Part shown: one piece after another, positions 22,720 to 31,557 of the stretch
How the letters are laid out: each line of letters starts with the position of its first letter
How positions within the stretch are numbered: the first letter of the stretch is position 1
NCBI RefSeq assembly: GCF_037976325.1
Contig: NZ_CP150265.1
Coordinates: forward strand, 4,707,501 to 4,771,500
Direction: 5' to 3'
DNA length: 64,000 nucleotides
Origin: Paenibacillus sp. FSL K6-3182
GTDB taxonomy: Bacteria; Bacillota; Bacilli; Paenibacillales; Paenibacillaceae
The notes under the pieces: generated by a model
What the model saw: only the letters and a program-made list of their open reading frames with translations
The model's database searches: none
What the model was told of the DNA's origin: nothing
Program-made: the position numbers and the translations under genes

Positions 22720-24325
22720 TGTAAGAACACACATGCGCTTTCCAGCTCTCTATCGCTGATAACCAAACTGCCGCTGTATTCTGTAAGCACATATAGGTGC
22801 TTACAGACTCTCAACAATGTAACTTTTACGGCTGTAAGAACACATATGCGCTTACAACTCTCTTTCGTAGGTAACCAGCCTGTTAAGTTGCTCAATAAGC
22901 ACCTATTTGTGCTTACAAGCACTCAGAAACGCCACTTTTACCGCTGTAAGAACACATATGTGCTTAAAGCTCTCTTTCGTAGGTAACCAGCCTGTTAAGT
23001 TGCTCAATAAGCACCTATTTGTGCTTACAGACACTCATGAACGTGACTTTCAACGCTGTAAGAACACATATGCGCTTACAGCATTCTCTCGTAGGTAACT
23101 AGCCTGTTAAGCTGCTCAATAAGCACCTATATGTGCTTACAAGCACTCAGAAACGCCACTTTTACCGCTGTAAGAACACATATGTGCTTAAAGCTCTCTT
23201 TCGTAGGTAACCAGCCTGTTAAGTTGCTCAATAAGCACCTATTGGTGCTTACAGACACTCATGAACGTGACTTTCAACGCTGTAAGAACACATATGCGCT
23301 TACAGCATTCTCTCGTAGGTAACCAGCCTGTTAAGCTGCTCAATAAGCACCTATTTGTGCTTACAAGCACTCTGAAACGCTACTTTTACCGCCGCAAGAA
23401 CACATATGCGCTTACAGCATTCTTTCGTAGGAACCTGCCTCTTAAGTTGCTCAATAAGAACTTATATGTGCTTACAGGCACTCAGAAACGACACTTTTAC
23501 CGCTGTAAGAACACATATGCGCTTACAGCATTCTTTCGTAGGTAACCAGCCTGTTAAGTTGCTCAATAAGCACCTATTGGTGCTTACAGACACTCATGAA
23601 CGTGACTTTCAACGCTGTAAGAACACATATGCGCTTACAGCATTCTCTCGTAGGTAACTAGCCTGTTAAGCTGCTCAATAAGCACCTATATGTGCTTACA
23701 AGCACTCAGAAACGCCACTTTTACCGCTGTAAGAACACATATGTGCTTAAAGCTCTCTTTCGTAGGTAACCAGCCTGTTAAGTTGCTCAATAAGCACCTA
23801 TTGGTGCTTACAGACACTCATGAACGTGACTTTCAACGCTGTAAGAACACATATGCGCTTACAGCATTCTTTCTAGGTAACCTGCCTCTTAAGTTGCTCA
23901 ATAAGAACTTATATGTGCTTACAGGCACTCAGAAACGACACTTTTACCGCTGTAAGAACACATATGCGCTTACAGCATTCTTTCGTAGGTAACCAGCCTG
24001 TTAAGTTGCTCAATAAGCACCTATTGGTGCTTACAGACACTCATGAACGTGACTTTCAACGCTGTAAGAACACATATGCGCTTACAACTCTCTTTCGTAG
24101 GCAACATGCCTGTTAAGTTGCTCAATAAGCACCTATTTGTGCTTACAAGCACTCAGAAACGCCACTTTTAACGCTGTAAGAACACATATGCGCTTACAGC
24201 ATTCTTTCGTAGGTAACCAGACTGTTAAGTTGCTCAATAAGCACCTATTTGTGCTTACAAGCACTCTGAAACGCCTCTTTTACCGCTGTAAGAACATATA
24301 AACTCTTACAGCTCACTTTCGCCAG
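22720..24325. repeat. 112-bp tandem repeat array with two palindromes per unit
   Basis: About 14 units with a strict 112-bp period (occasionally 111) fill the gap between the rhamnose operon terminator and the lut promoter. The motif GTAAGAACACATA recurs at 22834, 22946, 23058, 23170, 23282, 23505, 23617, 23729, 23841, 23952, 24064 and 24176, with degenerate copies at 22721, 23394 and 24288. Each unit has palindrome A (GTAAG...CTTAC around ACATATGCG) and palindrome B (TAAGCAC...GTGCTTA), 61 and 51 bp apart. Open frames of 60-100 codons in this area are artefacts: the period is not a multiple of three, so they change frame between copies. No cas genes or unique spacers are present. Confidence 0.93.
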
Positions 24326-24339
24326 TAACCCTATACTAT

Positions 24340-24381
24340 ATAACAATAATGGCGCTGCGCTTCTACTGAAGCCAGCGCCAT
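24340..24381 (-). terminator. Terminator of the rhamnose operon
   Basis: On the minus strand ATGGCGCTGGCTTC-agta-GAAGCGCAGCGCCAT folds into a long nearly perfect stem followed by TATTGTTATA. It lies 8 bp after the rhaR stop and before the repeat array. Confidence 0.8.
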
Positions 24382-24388
24382 CTATGCT

Positions 24389-25147
24389 CTACACCGTTGT
24401 AACGGAAATTTGTTTTTCCTTAAGCTGCGATAAGATCGCTGCTGGCAGCCGCTCATCCGTAATGATTGCATCTACATCATCTAATTCTGCCACGTGGGTA
24501 AACGCTTGAACGCCGAACTTGCTGGAGTCGGCGACCAGAATAACTTGATCCGCCATACCTACCATTTTGTGCTTGATGCGTGCTTGCAGCTCGTTCGACT
24601 CGCTTACGCCGCGCTCCAAATGGACACCTTTGCAGGAGAGAAATGCTTTATCCACATGATATGCGTCAAGAGAACGCTCGGCTAACGGACCGACATAGGA
24701 CAATGAACGCGAAGCCAAGATGCCGCCCGTCGAGATGACTTCAATCTTCTCTTTGCTGCTCAGCTCCATCGCAACTTTGATGGAGTTGGTTAGCACCGTT
24801 AGAGGAATATCCGGCATGCTTGCCGCCATATACCAAGCCGTCGAGCTCGCATCAAGCAAAATACGCTCATTCGGCTGAATCAACTTAATCGCTTCCACAG
24901 CAATTCGTTTTTTCTCCTCCGCATGCGTAATCTCCCGCTCGAAATACGGAATTTCCGGCTGCTGATCCTTTACGCTAACCGCACCGCCATGGGAGCGGCG
25001 CAAACGTCCGGCTTGCTCCAAGCGGTCAAGGTCACGCCGAATCGTTTCCTCGGTCACCTGACATAGCTCGCTCAGCTCCGTAACCCGGATGCTGCCTCTC
25101 TCATTTACCAGCTGTACAATTTTATCGTATCGTTCATGGACCAGCAT
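24389..25147 (-). CDS. rhaR: DeoR-family repressor of rhamnose genes
   Basis: This 252-residue protein has an N-terminal DeoR winged helix (LVHERYDKIVQLVNERGSIRVTELSELCQVTEETIRRDLDRLE, split here by usual family spacing) and a C-terminal sugar-phosphate sensor domain (about 75-235, LDASSTAWYMA, TNSIKVAMEL, VADSSKFG). It is the last gene of the rhaEW-rhaB operon, as in Bacillus subtilis, where the DeoR-type RhaR represses and is released by L-rhamnulose-1-phosphate. It probably binds the large inverted repeat upstream of rhaEW. Confidence 0.88.
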   Translation of the reverse strand: MLVHERYDKIVQLVNERGSIRVTELSELCQVTEETIRRDLDRLEQAGRLRRSHGGAVSVKDQQPEIPYFEREITHAEEKKRIAVEAIKLIQPNERILLDASSTAWYMAASMPDIPLTVLTNSIKVAMELSSKEKIEVISTGGILASRSLSYVGPLAERSLDAYHVDKAFLSCKGVHLERGVSESNELQARIKHKMVGMADQVILVADSSKFGVQAFTHVAELDDVDAIITDERLPAAILSQLKEKQISVTTV

Positions 25148-25184
25148 AACGTACCTCTTTCTTACTTATATTTGTATTCGCTGC

Positions 25185-26654
25185 TTAAGCGATTCCTGTT
25201 GTTTCTTTAAAAGCACGATATGCGCTCTTCCAAGCCTCATGCTGCTCTGGCTCATACACATCAACTGGGAATGATTCGCGTATCACTTTGCGCGCTTCCC
25301 AAATGTCAGCAAGCTGACCATTGGCAATCCACTGCACAATCATGTTGCCTATTGCGCTTCCTTCCACGGGTCCTGCCCACACCGGCTTGCCAATCGCATT
25401 TGCAGTCCATTGGCAGAGCAGCGTATTTTGAATGCCGCCGCCAACCATATGCAAACCGCTGAACGCTTGACCAGACAATTGCTCTGTTAACTCTAGCACA
25501 TTTCGGTACTTCAAGGCTAAGCTCTCCAAAATACACCGAACAATCGCCCCTGTATCAGCAGGTGCCGTCTGCCTTGTGCGCAAACAATACTCCGTTATTC
25601 TAGCAGGCATATCACCCGGGTGCAAAAACAACGGATCATCCGGATCAATAAACGCAGCGAATGGTTTAGCTTCTTCGGCAAGCTTTACTAATTCGGGGAA
25701 CGTATAAGAAATTCCTGCCCGCTCCCATGAACGTCTGCATTCCTGCAAAATCCACAGCCCCATAATGTTCTTCAGCAAACGATACGTGCCATAAACGCCG
25801 CCTTCGTTCGTAAAGTTCAGCTGCTGCGACAATTCATTAATGACTGGCTCGTCGACTTCTGTACCCATAAGCGACCAAGTGCCGCAGCTTAAGTAAGCAA
25901 ATGACTTTTCAAGTGCAGGCACTGCAGCAACCGCTGAGCCCGTATCATGCTCCGCTGCTGCATAAACAGGAACGGACTCTATGCCAAGCTCCTCGCAAAG
26001 GGAAGCTCGCAAGCTGCCAACCTTCGCCCCTGGCTGAACAACCTCACCAAACAGTTCCGGCGAAATGCCAATCGAGCGAATCAGTTCCTCGTCCCAGCTG
26101 CCGGTAACAGGGTTATACAGCTGCGTTGTCGTTGCGTTGGAAAACTCATTATATTTCTCACCCGTCAAAAAATATCGGAGCAAATCCGGAATCATTAGAA
26201 AATGTTTGGCATCCCGCAGCTGCGGTGAATCTGCCTTCTTCAAAGCAGCCAGCTGGTAAATCGTATTAAACGGCAGAAACTGAATACCCGTCTTCGCAAA
26301 TATCCCCGTTGCCGTCAATTCCTCTACTACCTGCTCCATTACGCCATCCGTATGATGATCGCGATAATGATAAGGATTGCCAAGCAGCTCCCCATTGCTT
26401 CCAATCAAGCCAAAATCAACGGCCCAAGAATCAATCGCAAGACTGTCCAGCGTAATGTCGCGATGCTTAACTAGCAGCAGCGCTTGCTTTAACTCATGTA
26501 GCAGTCGCAAAATATCCCAGTGCAGTCGATCGCCGACCTGCACCGGATCATTGGAGAACCGGTGCAGCTCCTCTACCTCGATCTTGCCATTATTCAGCCT
26601 GCCAAGCAGCGCTCTTCCGCTGCTTGCTCCGAGATCGTAAGCAAGGATGGTCAC
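25185..26654 (-). CDS. rhaB: L-rhamnulokinase
   Basis: This 489-residue FGGY-family kinase phosphorylates L-rhamnulose. It begins with the ATP-phosphate loop YDLGASSGRALLG, has the RhaB segments LAIDSWAVDFGLI and NPYHYRD, the active-site AAEHDTGSAVAAVP, and the C-terminal adenine site HMVGGGIQNTLLCQ. It starts with GTG at 26654, whose GTGA overlaps the TGA of rhaA, so it is translationally coupled. A paralogue lies in the fucose operon at 61192-62694. Confidence 0.93.
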   Translation of the reverse strand: MTILAYDLGASSGRALLGRLNNGKIEVEELHRFSNDPVQVGDRLHWDILRLLHELKQALLLVKHRDITLDSLAIDSWAVDFGLIGSNGELLGNPYHYRDHHTDGVMEQVVEELTATGIFAKTGIQFLPFNTIYQLAALKKADSPQLRDAKHFLMIPDLLRYFLTGEKYNEFSNATTTQLYNPVTGSWDEELIRSIGISPELFGEVVQPGAKVGSLRASLCEELGIESVPVYAAAEHDTGSAVAAVPALEKSFAYLSCGTWSLMGTEVDEPVINELSQQLNFTNEGGVYGTYRLLKNIMGLWILQECRRSWERAGISYTFPELVKLAEEAKPFAAFIDPDDPLFLHPGDMPARITEYCLRTRQTAPADTGAIVRCILESLALKYRNVLELTEQLSGQAFSGLHMVGGGIQNTLLCQWTANAIGKPVWAGPVEGSAIGNMIVQWIANGQLADIWEARKVIRESFPVDVYEPEQHEAWKSAYRAFKETTGIA

Positions 26655-27871
26655 CAGCTGGCACCGCCCTTGCCTCTCGCCAATATGTCTTTGCCATAGC
26701 TGCTGCTTAGGTATGCTTTCATTGGATCATGCGGCAAGCCCTGCTCTTCGCGAATCGCGTGCAAAAGCGGTGTAACATCGAATTCAAATGCGCGGCGCAC
26801 AGCATCCTCAGCGCCAAGAACATCATTGCGTTCAGCAGCATCATTCACTTCATCATGGTTAATGAGCAGCGCCTTTGCCAGCTGGGTTTGCACATTCAGG
26901 ACGGAGCGGAGCATGGCAGGGATTTTTTGCTCGATATTATGCGACTGGTCAATCATATAAGTAATGCTCTCTGCATTGCCGCGAACAGCAGCATCCGCAT
27001 CGCCTGCTGCGCTCAAGATTTGATAGAAAATCAAGAACAGCTCATAAGGATTCACAGAACCTACAATTAGATCATCATCCGCATATTTGCGGCTGTTGAA
27101 GTGGAAACCTCCCAGACGTTTCTCGTCCAGCAAATAAGCAACGATATGCTCGATGTTCGCGCCTGGCAGATGGTGGCCTGTATCAACAAGCACTTCCGCT
27201 TGCGGCCCTAGCTTTTGCGCCAAGTTGTAAGCCATGCCCCAGTCCGCAAGATCCGTATGATAGAACGCCGGCTCGAAACATTTGTATTCAATCAGCATAC
27301 GCATGTCAGGCGTCATCGCACTGTACATTTCGGCCAAAGCTTCCTGCATCCAAGCTTTACGCTTGCGGATATGTCCTTGTCCTGGATAGTTTGTACCGTC
27401 GGCGAACCATAAGCTAAATTCACGCGAGCCCGTTTCCTTGGCAATATCTACGCATTCAAGCAAGTGATCAGTCGCTTTCCGGCGCACTGCAGCATCGGAA
27501 TTCGTAACACTTCCAAGCATATAGTCTTCATCTTGGAATAGATTCGGATTTACCGCTCCAATCGATAGTCCAAGATCTTCCGCATGACTTCTAAGCTTGC
27601 CGTAATCCTCTACCTTATCCCAAGGAATATGGATAGCGATAGACGGAGCGATTCCTGTCAAACGATGCACCTGTGCAGCATCCTCAAATTTCTCAAACGG
27701 ATTGCGAGGCACGCCTTCCTTCTGAAACACCTTAAAACGAGTACCGGAATCACCATATCCCCATGAAGGTGTTTCGATTTTGAGCGCTTTCAATTTTGCT
27801 TTTACCTCTTCAATGCTAATGCCTCTTTCTTTCTGCTGCTCCTCAAAAAACGTATAAGCGCGATCAGTCAT
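26651..27871 (-). CDS. rhaA: L-rhamnose isomerase, Gram-positive RhaI type
   Basis: This 406-residue TIM-barrel isomerase converts L-rhamnose to L-rhamnulose. It is of the RhaI-type family, not the E. coli RhaA type. Metal ligands are expected in the segments MLIEYKCFEPAFYH, VLVDTGHHLPGAN and GGFHFNSRKYADDDLIVGS. I place the start at the ATG at 27871, 7 nt after AGGGTG; an upstream ATG at 27889 has no ribosome site. It precedes rhaB with a 4-bp overlap. Confidence 0.92.
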   Translation of the reverse strand: MTDRAYTFFEEQQKERGISIEEVKAKLKALKIETPSWGYGDSGTRFKVFQKEGVPRNPFEKFEDAAQVHRLTGIAPSIAIHIPWDKVEDYGKLRSHAEDLGLSIGAVNPNLFQDEDYMLGSVTNSDAAVRRKATDHLLECVDIAKETGSREFSLWFADGTNYPGQGHIRKRKAWMQEALAEMYSAMTPDMRMLIEYKCFEPAFYHTDLADWGMAYNLAQKLGPQAEVLVDTGHHLPGANIEHIVAYLLDEKRLGGFHFNSRKYADDDLIVGSVNPYELFLIFYQILSAAGDADAAVRGNAESITYMIDQSHNIEQKIPAMLRSVLNVQTQLAKALLINHDEVNDAAERNDVLGAEDAVRRAFEFDVTPLLHAIREEQGLPHDPMKAYLSSSYGKDILARGKGGASW

Positions 27872-27902
27872 TATGGAACACCCTCTCATTTATATTTTGA
27901 AC

Positions 27903-28274
27903 CTATTTGATTGGAAAAGCCATCGTAGACATCAACGTATTCTCTGCCTGCGTCGAATCTAATCTGCTGTATTGTACAATGATTGGAATATTGCTCAGCA
28001 CCTCAATGGCGTAAGGAACGCCGATTGGAATCGACGCCCCTTCCTTCATTAATGAGCTGGTGCGTATATGGTTTGTTCGTCTGCCAGGAACAACAACTTG
28101 AATATCTTCCATCGGCTCGCGATCCTCAAAATAAATCGTAATATGAATAATGGCTTCTTCGGTGGAGCAATTCAGCACGCATATCGATTCATGGCTGGTA
28201 AGCGTTCCCGTGCTGTCTGGCGGTATATAACCATCCGGTATATACCAAGATTTCTCGCCTCTCCCTTGGATCAT
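27903..28274 (-). CDS. ASRT-family (Anabaena sensory rhodopsin transducer-like) small-molecule binding protein
   Basis: This 123-residue beta-sandwich protein matches the ASRT family in many places: KSWYIPDGYIPP, SHESICVLN, IYFEDREPMEDI, VVPGRRTNHIRT, GVPYAIEV and PIIVQYSRLDSTQ. The family is named for a cyanobacterial photosensor partner, but most bacterial members sit in sugar operons and are thought to bind carbohydrates. Here it lies between rhaEW and rhaA, with a GGAGG site in the gap and short spacing on both sides. No RhaM-type mutarotase is seen in this operon, so a role in sugar handling is plausible. The ATG at 28274 fits the ribosome site; the longer frame overlaps rhaEW. Confidence 0.85.
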   Translation of the reverse strand: MIQGRGEKSWYIPDGYIPPDSTGTLTSHESICVLNCSTEEAIIHITIYFEDREPMEDIQVVVPGRRTNHIRTSSLMKEGASIPIGVPYAIEVLSNIPIIVQYSRLDSTQAENTLMSTMAFPIK

Positions 28275-28287
28275 ATCGCCTAACCTC

Positions 28288-30357
28288 CTAACGGGTGAAT
28301 GCAGCAGGTACGCCGCCGTCAATAGTTAACATACAGCCTGTTGTTTTATCTGCTTTGGAGGAGGCAAAAAATGCAATGCCCTCTGCGATGTCGCGCGGAT
28401 AAATGTTGACGAGCAGCGTCGTGCGCTTGCGGTAGTATTCTTCCAGCTGATCCGGCTCAATGCCATAAGCCGCTGCACGTTCATTGCGCCAGCTGCCGTT
28501 CCAAATTGCCGACCCCTGCAAAATCGCATCCGGCAAAATCGTATTTACACGAATGCCGAATTCGCCGCCCTCAGCTGCGATACAGCGTGCCAAATGAGCT
28601 TCAAGCGCTTTTGCCGAGCTATAAGCAGATGCATTTTTACCCGCGTACACAGAGTTTTTCGATCCGATGAACACCATGTTGCCGCCAATGCTTTGCTGCT
28701 TCATTAATTTAAACGCTTCGCGAGCGACTAGGAAATAACCTGTTCCAAGCACATTCATATTCAAATTCCATTCCTTAAGTGATGTCTCGTCGAATGGGCT
28801 TGAAGTCGCAAGACCAGCGTTGTTCACGATAATGTCCACGCCGCCGTAAGCAAGTGCTGTCTCCGCATAAGCAGCTTTGACCTGCTCTTCGCTCGTTACA
28901 TCCATTTTCACGGCTGTTGCTCGGCATTCGCCAAACTTCTCATTAATCTCTGAGGCAACCTTTTGCGCGCCTTCAAGATTAAGATCTGCAAGCACAACAT
29001 GCGCACCCTCTGATACTAAACGGCGTGCTGTTTCACTTCCGATACCGCCAGCGCCGCCTGTGATGAAAGCAACCTTGCGCGAAAATTCCGTCTCAGCCGG
29101 AGCAAGCGACAATTTGTAAAGCTCTAATGGCCAGTATTCCACGTTGTACGACTCGTTCTCGCTAAGCGATACGAAATCACCTAATGCTGTTGCGCCGCGC
29201 ATCACGGCAATCGCACGGTGGTATAGCGCTCCGCTCACTTGTGCCATCGCCCAGCTCTTGCCGGTGTTGATCATACCGATACCCGGAATTAGAATGACGC
29301 GAGGCGCTGCTTCAAACATGACGTCGCCTTCATTTTTGTTGCGTTCAAAATAAGCTTTATATTGCTCTTTATATGCAGCGATTCCTTCTGATAGTTTCGC
29401 CTTCAAACCATCGATATCCTCTGCATTTGGCGTCCAGTCAATAAACAATGGAACAACCTTCGTATGCACCAAATGATCCGGACATGCAGCGCCGACCTGC
29501 GATAATGTTGGAGAATTATTCCCGCTTACGAATGCAAGCACATCCGCTTCATCGTCAAATGTCAAAATCATCTTCTTCGCATCGCTCACTGCGCCGCGAA
29601 TTGTAGGCATAACCTGTGCAGCTACGCTTTTGCGAACATCAGCTTCGAGCACCTCGTATTTCACGCCGCCAAACAATGAAGCCTCGTCAAAACGAGATTC
29701 AATGAATGCCTCTGCCTCGGAAATGATTTTGATCGTTTGCGCGTAACATTCCTCGCTTGTCTCGCCCCAAGTAACAAGGCCGTGCTTTTCCATCAGCACT
29801 AGCTCGGCATTTGGATTGGCAAGAACACCCTCGGCAATCATTTTGGAGAGATTGAAGCCTGGTCGTACATAAGGAACCCAGACGAAACGGTCGCCGAAAA
29901 TTTCCTTCGCAAGCGCTTTGCCGTTATCCGCACAGCACAAGCTAATAATAGAATCGGGATGTGTATGATCCACATGTTTAAATGGAAGAAAAGCATGCAA
30001 TAGCGTTTCAATCGACGCACGCGGGTGCTTCGAATCGATCATGCAGTTGACTAGGTAAGCAACCATCTCTTCGTCCGGCATTTCAGCACGTTCAAATAAT
30101 GGACGGATATCATCCATCCGCAGTCCAGTAAAATTGCCTGCTTTCATAGAAGCAAGATCCGAACCGCTGCCCTTCACATACATCACTTCAACGTCGCGAC
30201 CGCGGAAATCTTTTACGATTGTTTTGCTAGATGTATTGCCGCCGCCGTAATTGCAAACTCTGCGATCTGCACCAATGATGTTGGAGCGATATACGAGCTC
30301 AGCCAATCCGCCTTCCAACTGCGATGCTTTTTCGTTTTCCCACAAACTTTGTACCAT
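28288..30357 (-). CDS. rhaEW: Bifunctional rhamnulose-1-phosphate aldolase / lactaldehyde dehydrogenase
   Basis: This 689-residue fusion cleaves L-rhamnulose-1-phosphate to dihydroxyacetone phosphate and L-lactaldehyde, then oxidises the aldehyde to L-lactate. The N-terminal class II aldolase domain (about 1-410) holds the zinc ligands in HVDHTHPDS and LMEKHGLVTWG. The C-terminal short-chain dehydrogenase (about 430-689) has the NAD motif TGGAGGIG, NNAG, the catalytic region FIGSKNSVYAGKNASAYSSAKA and the end DGGVPAAFTR. The ATG at 30357 follows GGAGG. It is the first gene of the rhamnose operon. Confidence 0.94.
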   Translation of the reverse strand: MVQSLWENEKASQLEGGLAELVYRSNIIGADRRVCNYGGGNTSSKTIVKDFRGRDVEVMYVKGSGSDLASMKAGNFTGLRMDDIRPLFERAEMPDEEMVAYLVNCMIDSKHPRASIETLLHAFLPFKHVDHTHPDSIISLCCADNGKALAKEIFGDRFVWVPYVRPGFNLSKMIAEGVLANPNAELVLMEKHGLVTWGETSEECYAQTIKIISEAEAFIESRFDEASLFGGVKYEVLEADVRKSVAAQVMPTIRGAVSDAKKMILTFDDEADVLAFVSGNNSPTLSQVGAACPDHLVHTKVVPLFIDWTPNAEDIDGLKAKLSEGIAAYKEQYKAYFERNKNEGDVMFEAAPRVILIPGIGMINTGKSWAMAQVSGALYHRAIAVMRGATALGDFVSLSENESYNVEYWPLELYKLSLAPAETEFSRKVAFITGGAGGIGSETARRLVSEGAHVVLADLNLEGAQKVASEINEKFGECRATAVKMDVTSEEQVKAAYAETALAYGGVDIIVNNAGLATSSPFDETSLKEWNLNMNVLGTGYFLVAREAFKLMKQQSIGGNMVFIGSKNSVYAGKNASAYSSAKALEAHLARCIAAEGGEFGIRVNTILPDAILQGSAIWNGSWRNERAAAYGIEPDQLEEYYRKRTTLLVNIYPRDIAEGIAFFASSKADKTTGCMLTIDGGVPAAFTR

Positions 30358-30408
30358 GGATATACCTCCGAATGATGTTTTGTATTTGTTTGAATTGATC
30401 ATACCACA

Positions 30409-30449
30409 TTTGTTTGTGTTTGAATACGATTATTTCAAACACAAACAAA
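30409..30449. promoter_or_regulatory. Large inverted repeat, probable RhaR operator
   Basis: TTTGTTTGTGTTTGAA (30409-30424) and its exact complement TTCAAACACAAACAAA (30434-30449) are separated by 9 bp, 52 bp upstream of rhaEW. A possible -10 TATGAT lies at 30398-30403 (minus). A further half-site TTTGTTTGAA is at about 30385-30394. The arrangement fits a DeoR-family operator. Confidence 0.72.
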
Positions 30450-30534
30450 AATGTATATTTGTCGTTTTCTTTTTATTTTTTCGACTTACAAGCTATTCCC
30501 ACAATTACGGGCAGCAAGCATATACTTAGTAGAC

Positions 30535-30584
30535 AAACAAAAAAAGATGCCCCTCAAGGTTGTCAAAAACCTAAAGGGGCATCT
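30535..30584 (-). terminator. Terminator of the ArsR-like gene
   Basis: AGATGCCCCT and AGGGGCATCT enclose an inner AGGTT/AACCT stem and are followed on the minus strand by a long T-run. It isolates the ArsR-like gene from the rhamnose operon. Confidence 0.88.
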
Positions 30585-30612
30585 CTTCATTATATACACT
30601 ACGCAGCATTCC

Positions 30613-31518
30613 TTACTGGCAGCGCAGCGTCACTTCAATATCTTGGTTATAATTTCCGAATCCTTTGCCAAACAGCGTAACGCCGCCGCAATTTCTCGTC
30701 GTTGTGCTGGATGAGATGCGGAATAAAATTTCTTTGTCATACGCGAGCATTAGCTCGCCAATCGTAACATCAGATACTTTTATCCCGTCAATGTAAGATC
30801 CTTGCTGATTGACGCGGATCGTTTTCATAAATCCATACTGAATATTTTTATGCCACCACTCGGGAGTATACAACCCTCGCGAGCTTCCAAAATCGCCTGG
30901 ATACGTCCACGTTCCAACACCGACACCGTTAATCGTAAAAGCAATATCCGATGGCAGGTGGTTGACGCTGCAAGGCGTGTCCGAACAGATCTCCATCGCG
31001 ATTTCGAGCGACTCTGGCATTTCGTTGTTCACCATATAATTAGGTATACGGTATTCCACAAATCCTGAACCGAACCATAAGACTTTAGCATGGACATGCT
31101 CTGGATCGGCAAAATAACGCGGATCATCGCACATCCCGATCATTTGAGTATCGGATGCCAGTCCGCAGGTTGGTTTAATTTGGTACGAAGAATAATGTCC
31201 CACGGGAAGTGAAACCGAGTAACGCTTCGTTTCGTCCGTGACTGGTTCACTCTTAAAAACCAGCATCGCCTGCGACAGCTGGAGATGGCATATCTTTTGC
31301 ATGCCGCGCTTGCCCGCCACGCTTTCGCTGCGAACAATGCCGGCTTCCTCCAGCATATGAATATGTCTTGTAACGATAGGAGACTTTATATCTAGCGCCT
31401 CGGATAAGCTTTTTATATTCATAGGCTGCACGCCTAGCAATTCAATCATTTTGACCCGTGTGTGTGATGAGAAGCATTCAAGAAACTTCATATTGCGGCT
31501 GCTCACTTCAATTTCCAT
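30613..31518 (-). CDS. ArsR-type winged-helix regulator with a large C-terminal domain
   Basis: This 301-residue protein has an N-terminal ArsR-like HTH (about 10-75: FLECFSSHTRVKMIELL, MNIKSLSEALDIKSPIVTRHIHMLEEAGIV). The roughly 200-residue C-terminal domain, rich in aromatic and glycine residues (VLWFGSGFVEYRIPNYMV, GVGTWTYPGDFGSSRG, EWWHKNIQYGFMKTIRV), looks beta-sandwich-like and may bind a carbohydrate. Classical metal-sensing cysteine pairs are not evident. It is divergent from an alcohol dehydrogenase and an aldo/keto reductase and probably controls them through palindromes in the shared 183-bp region. Typical ArsR repressors have about 100 residues, so the fused domain is notable. 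Confidence 0.78.
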   Translation of the reverse strand: MEIEVSSRNMKFLECFSSHTRVKMIELLGVQPMNIKSLSEALDIKSPIVTRHIHMLEEAGIVRSESVAGKRGMQKICHLQLSQAMLVFKSEPVTDETKRYSVSLPVGHYSSYQIKPTCGLASDTQMIGMCDDPRYFADPEHVHAKVLWFGSGFVEYRIPNYMVNNEMPESLEIAMEICSDTPCSVNHLPSDIAFTINGVGVGTWTYPGDFGSSRGLYTPEWWHKNIQYGFMKTIRVNQQGSYIDGIKVSDVTIGELMLAYDKEILFRISSSTTTRNCGGVTLFGKGFGNYNQDIEVTLRCQ

Positions 31519-31557
31519 TGCTGCTTCCCCTGTCTCTAGCTAATTTCAAATCATTAT

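Noticed and set aside
22907..24116. Six similar 60-100-codon frames with repeated peptides
   Set aside because: They come from the 112-bp array, shift frame between units and lack ribosome sites.
22720..24325. CRISPR array
   Set aside because: The whole 112-bp unit repeats, there are no unique spacers, and no cas genes are in the window.
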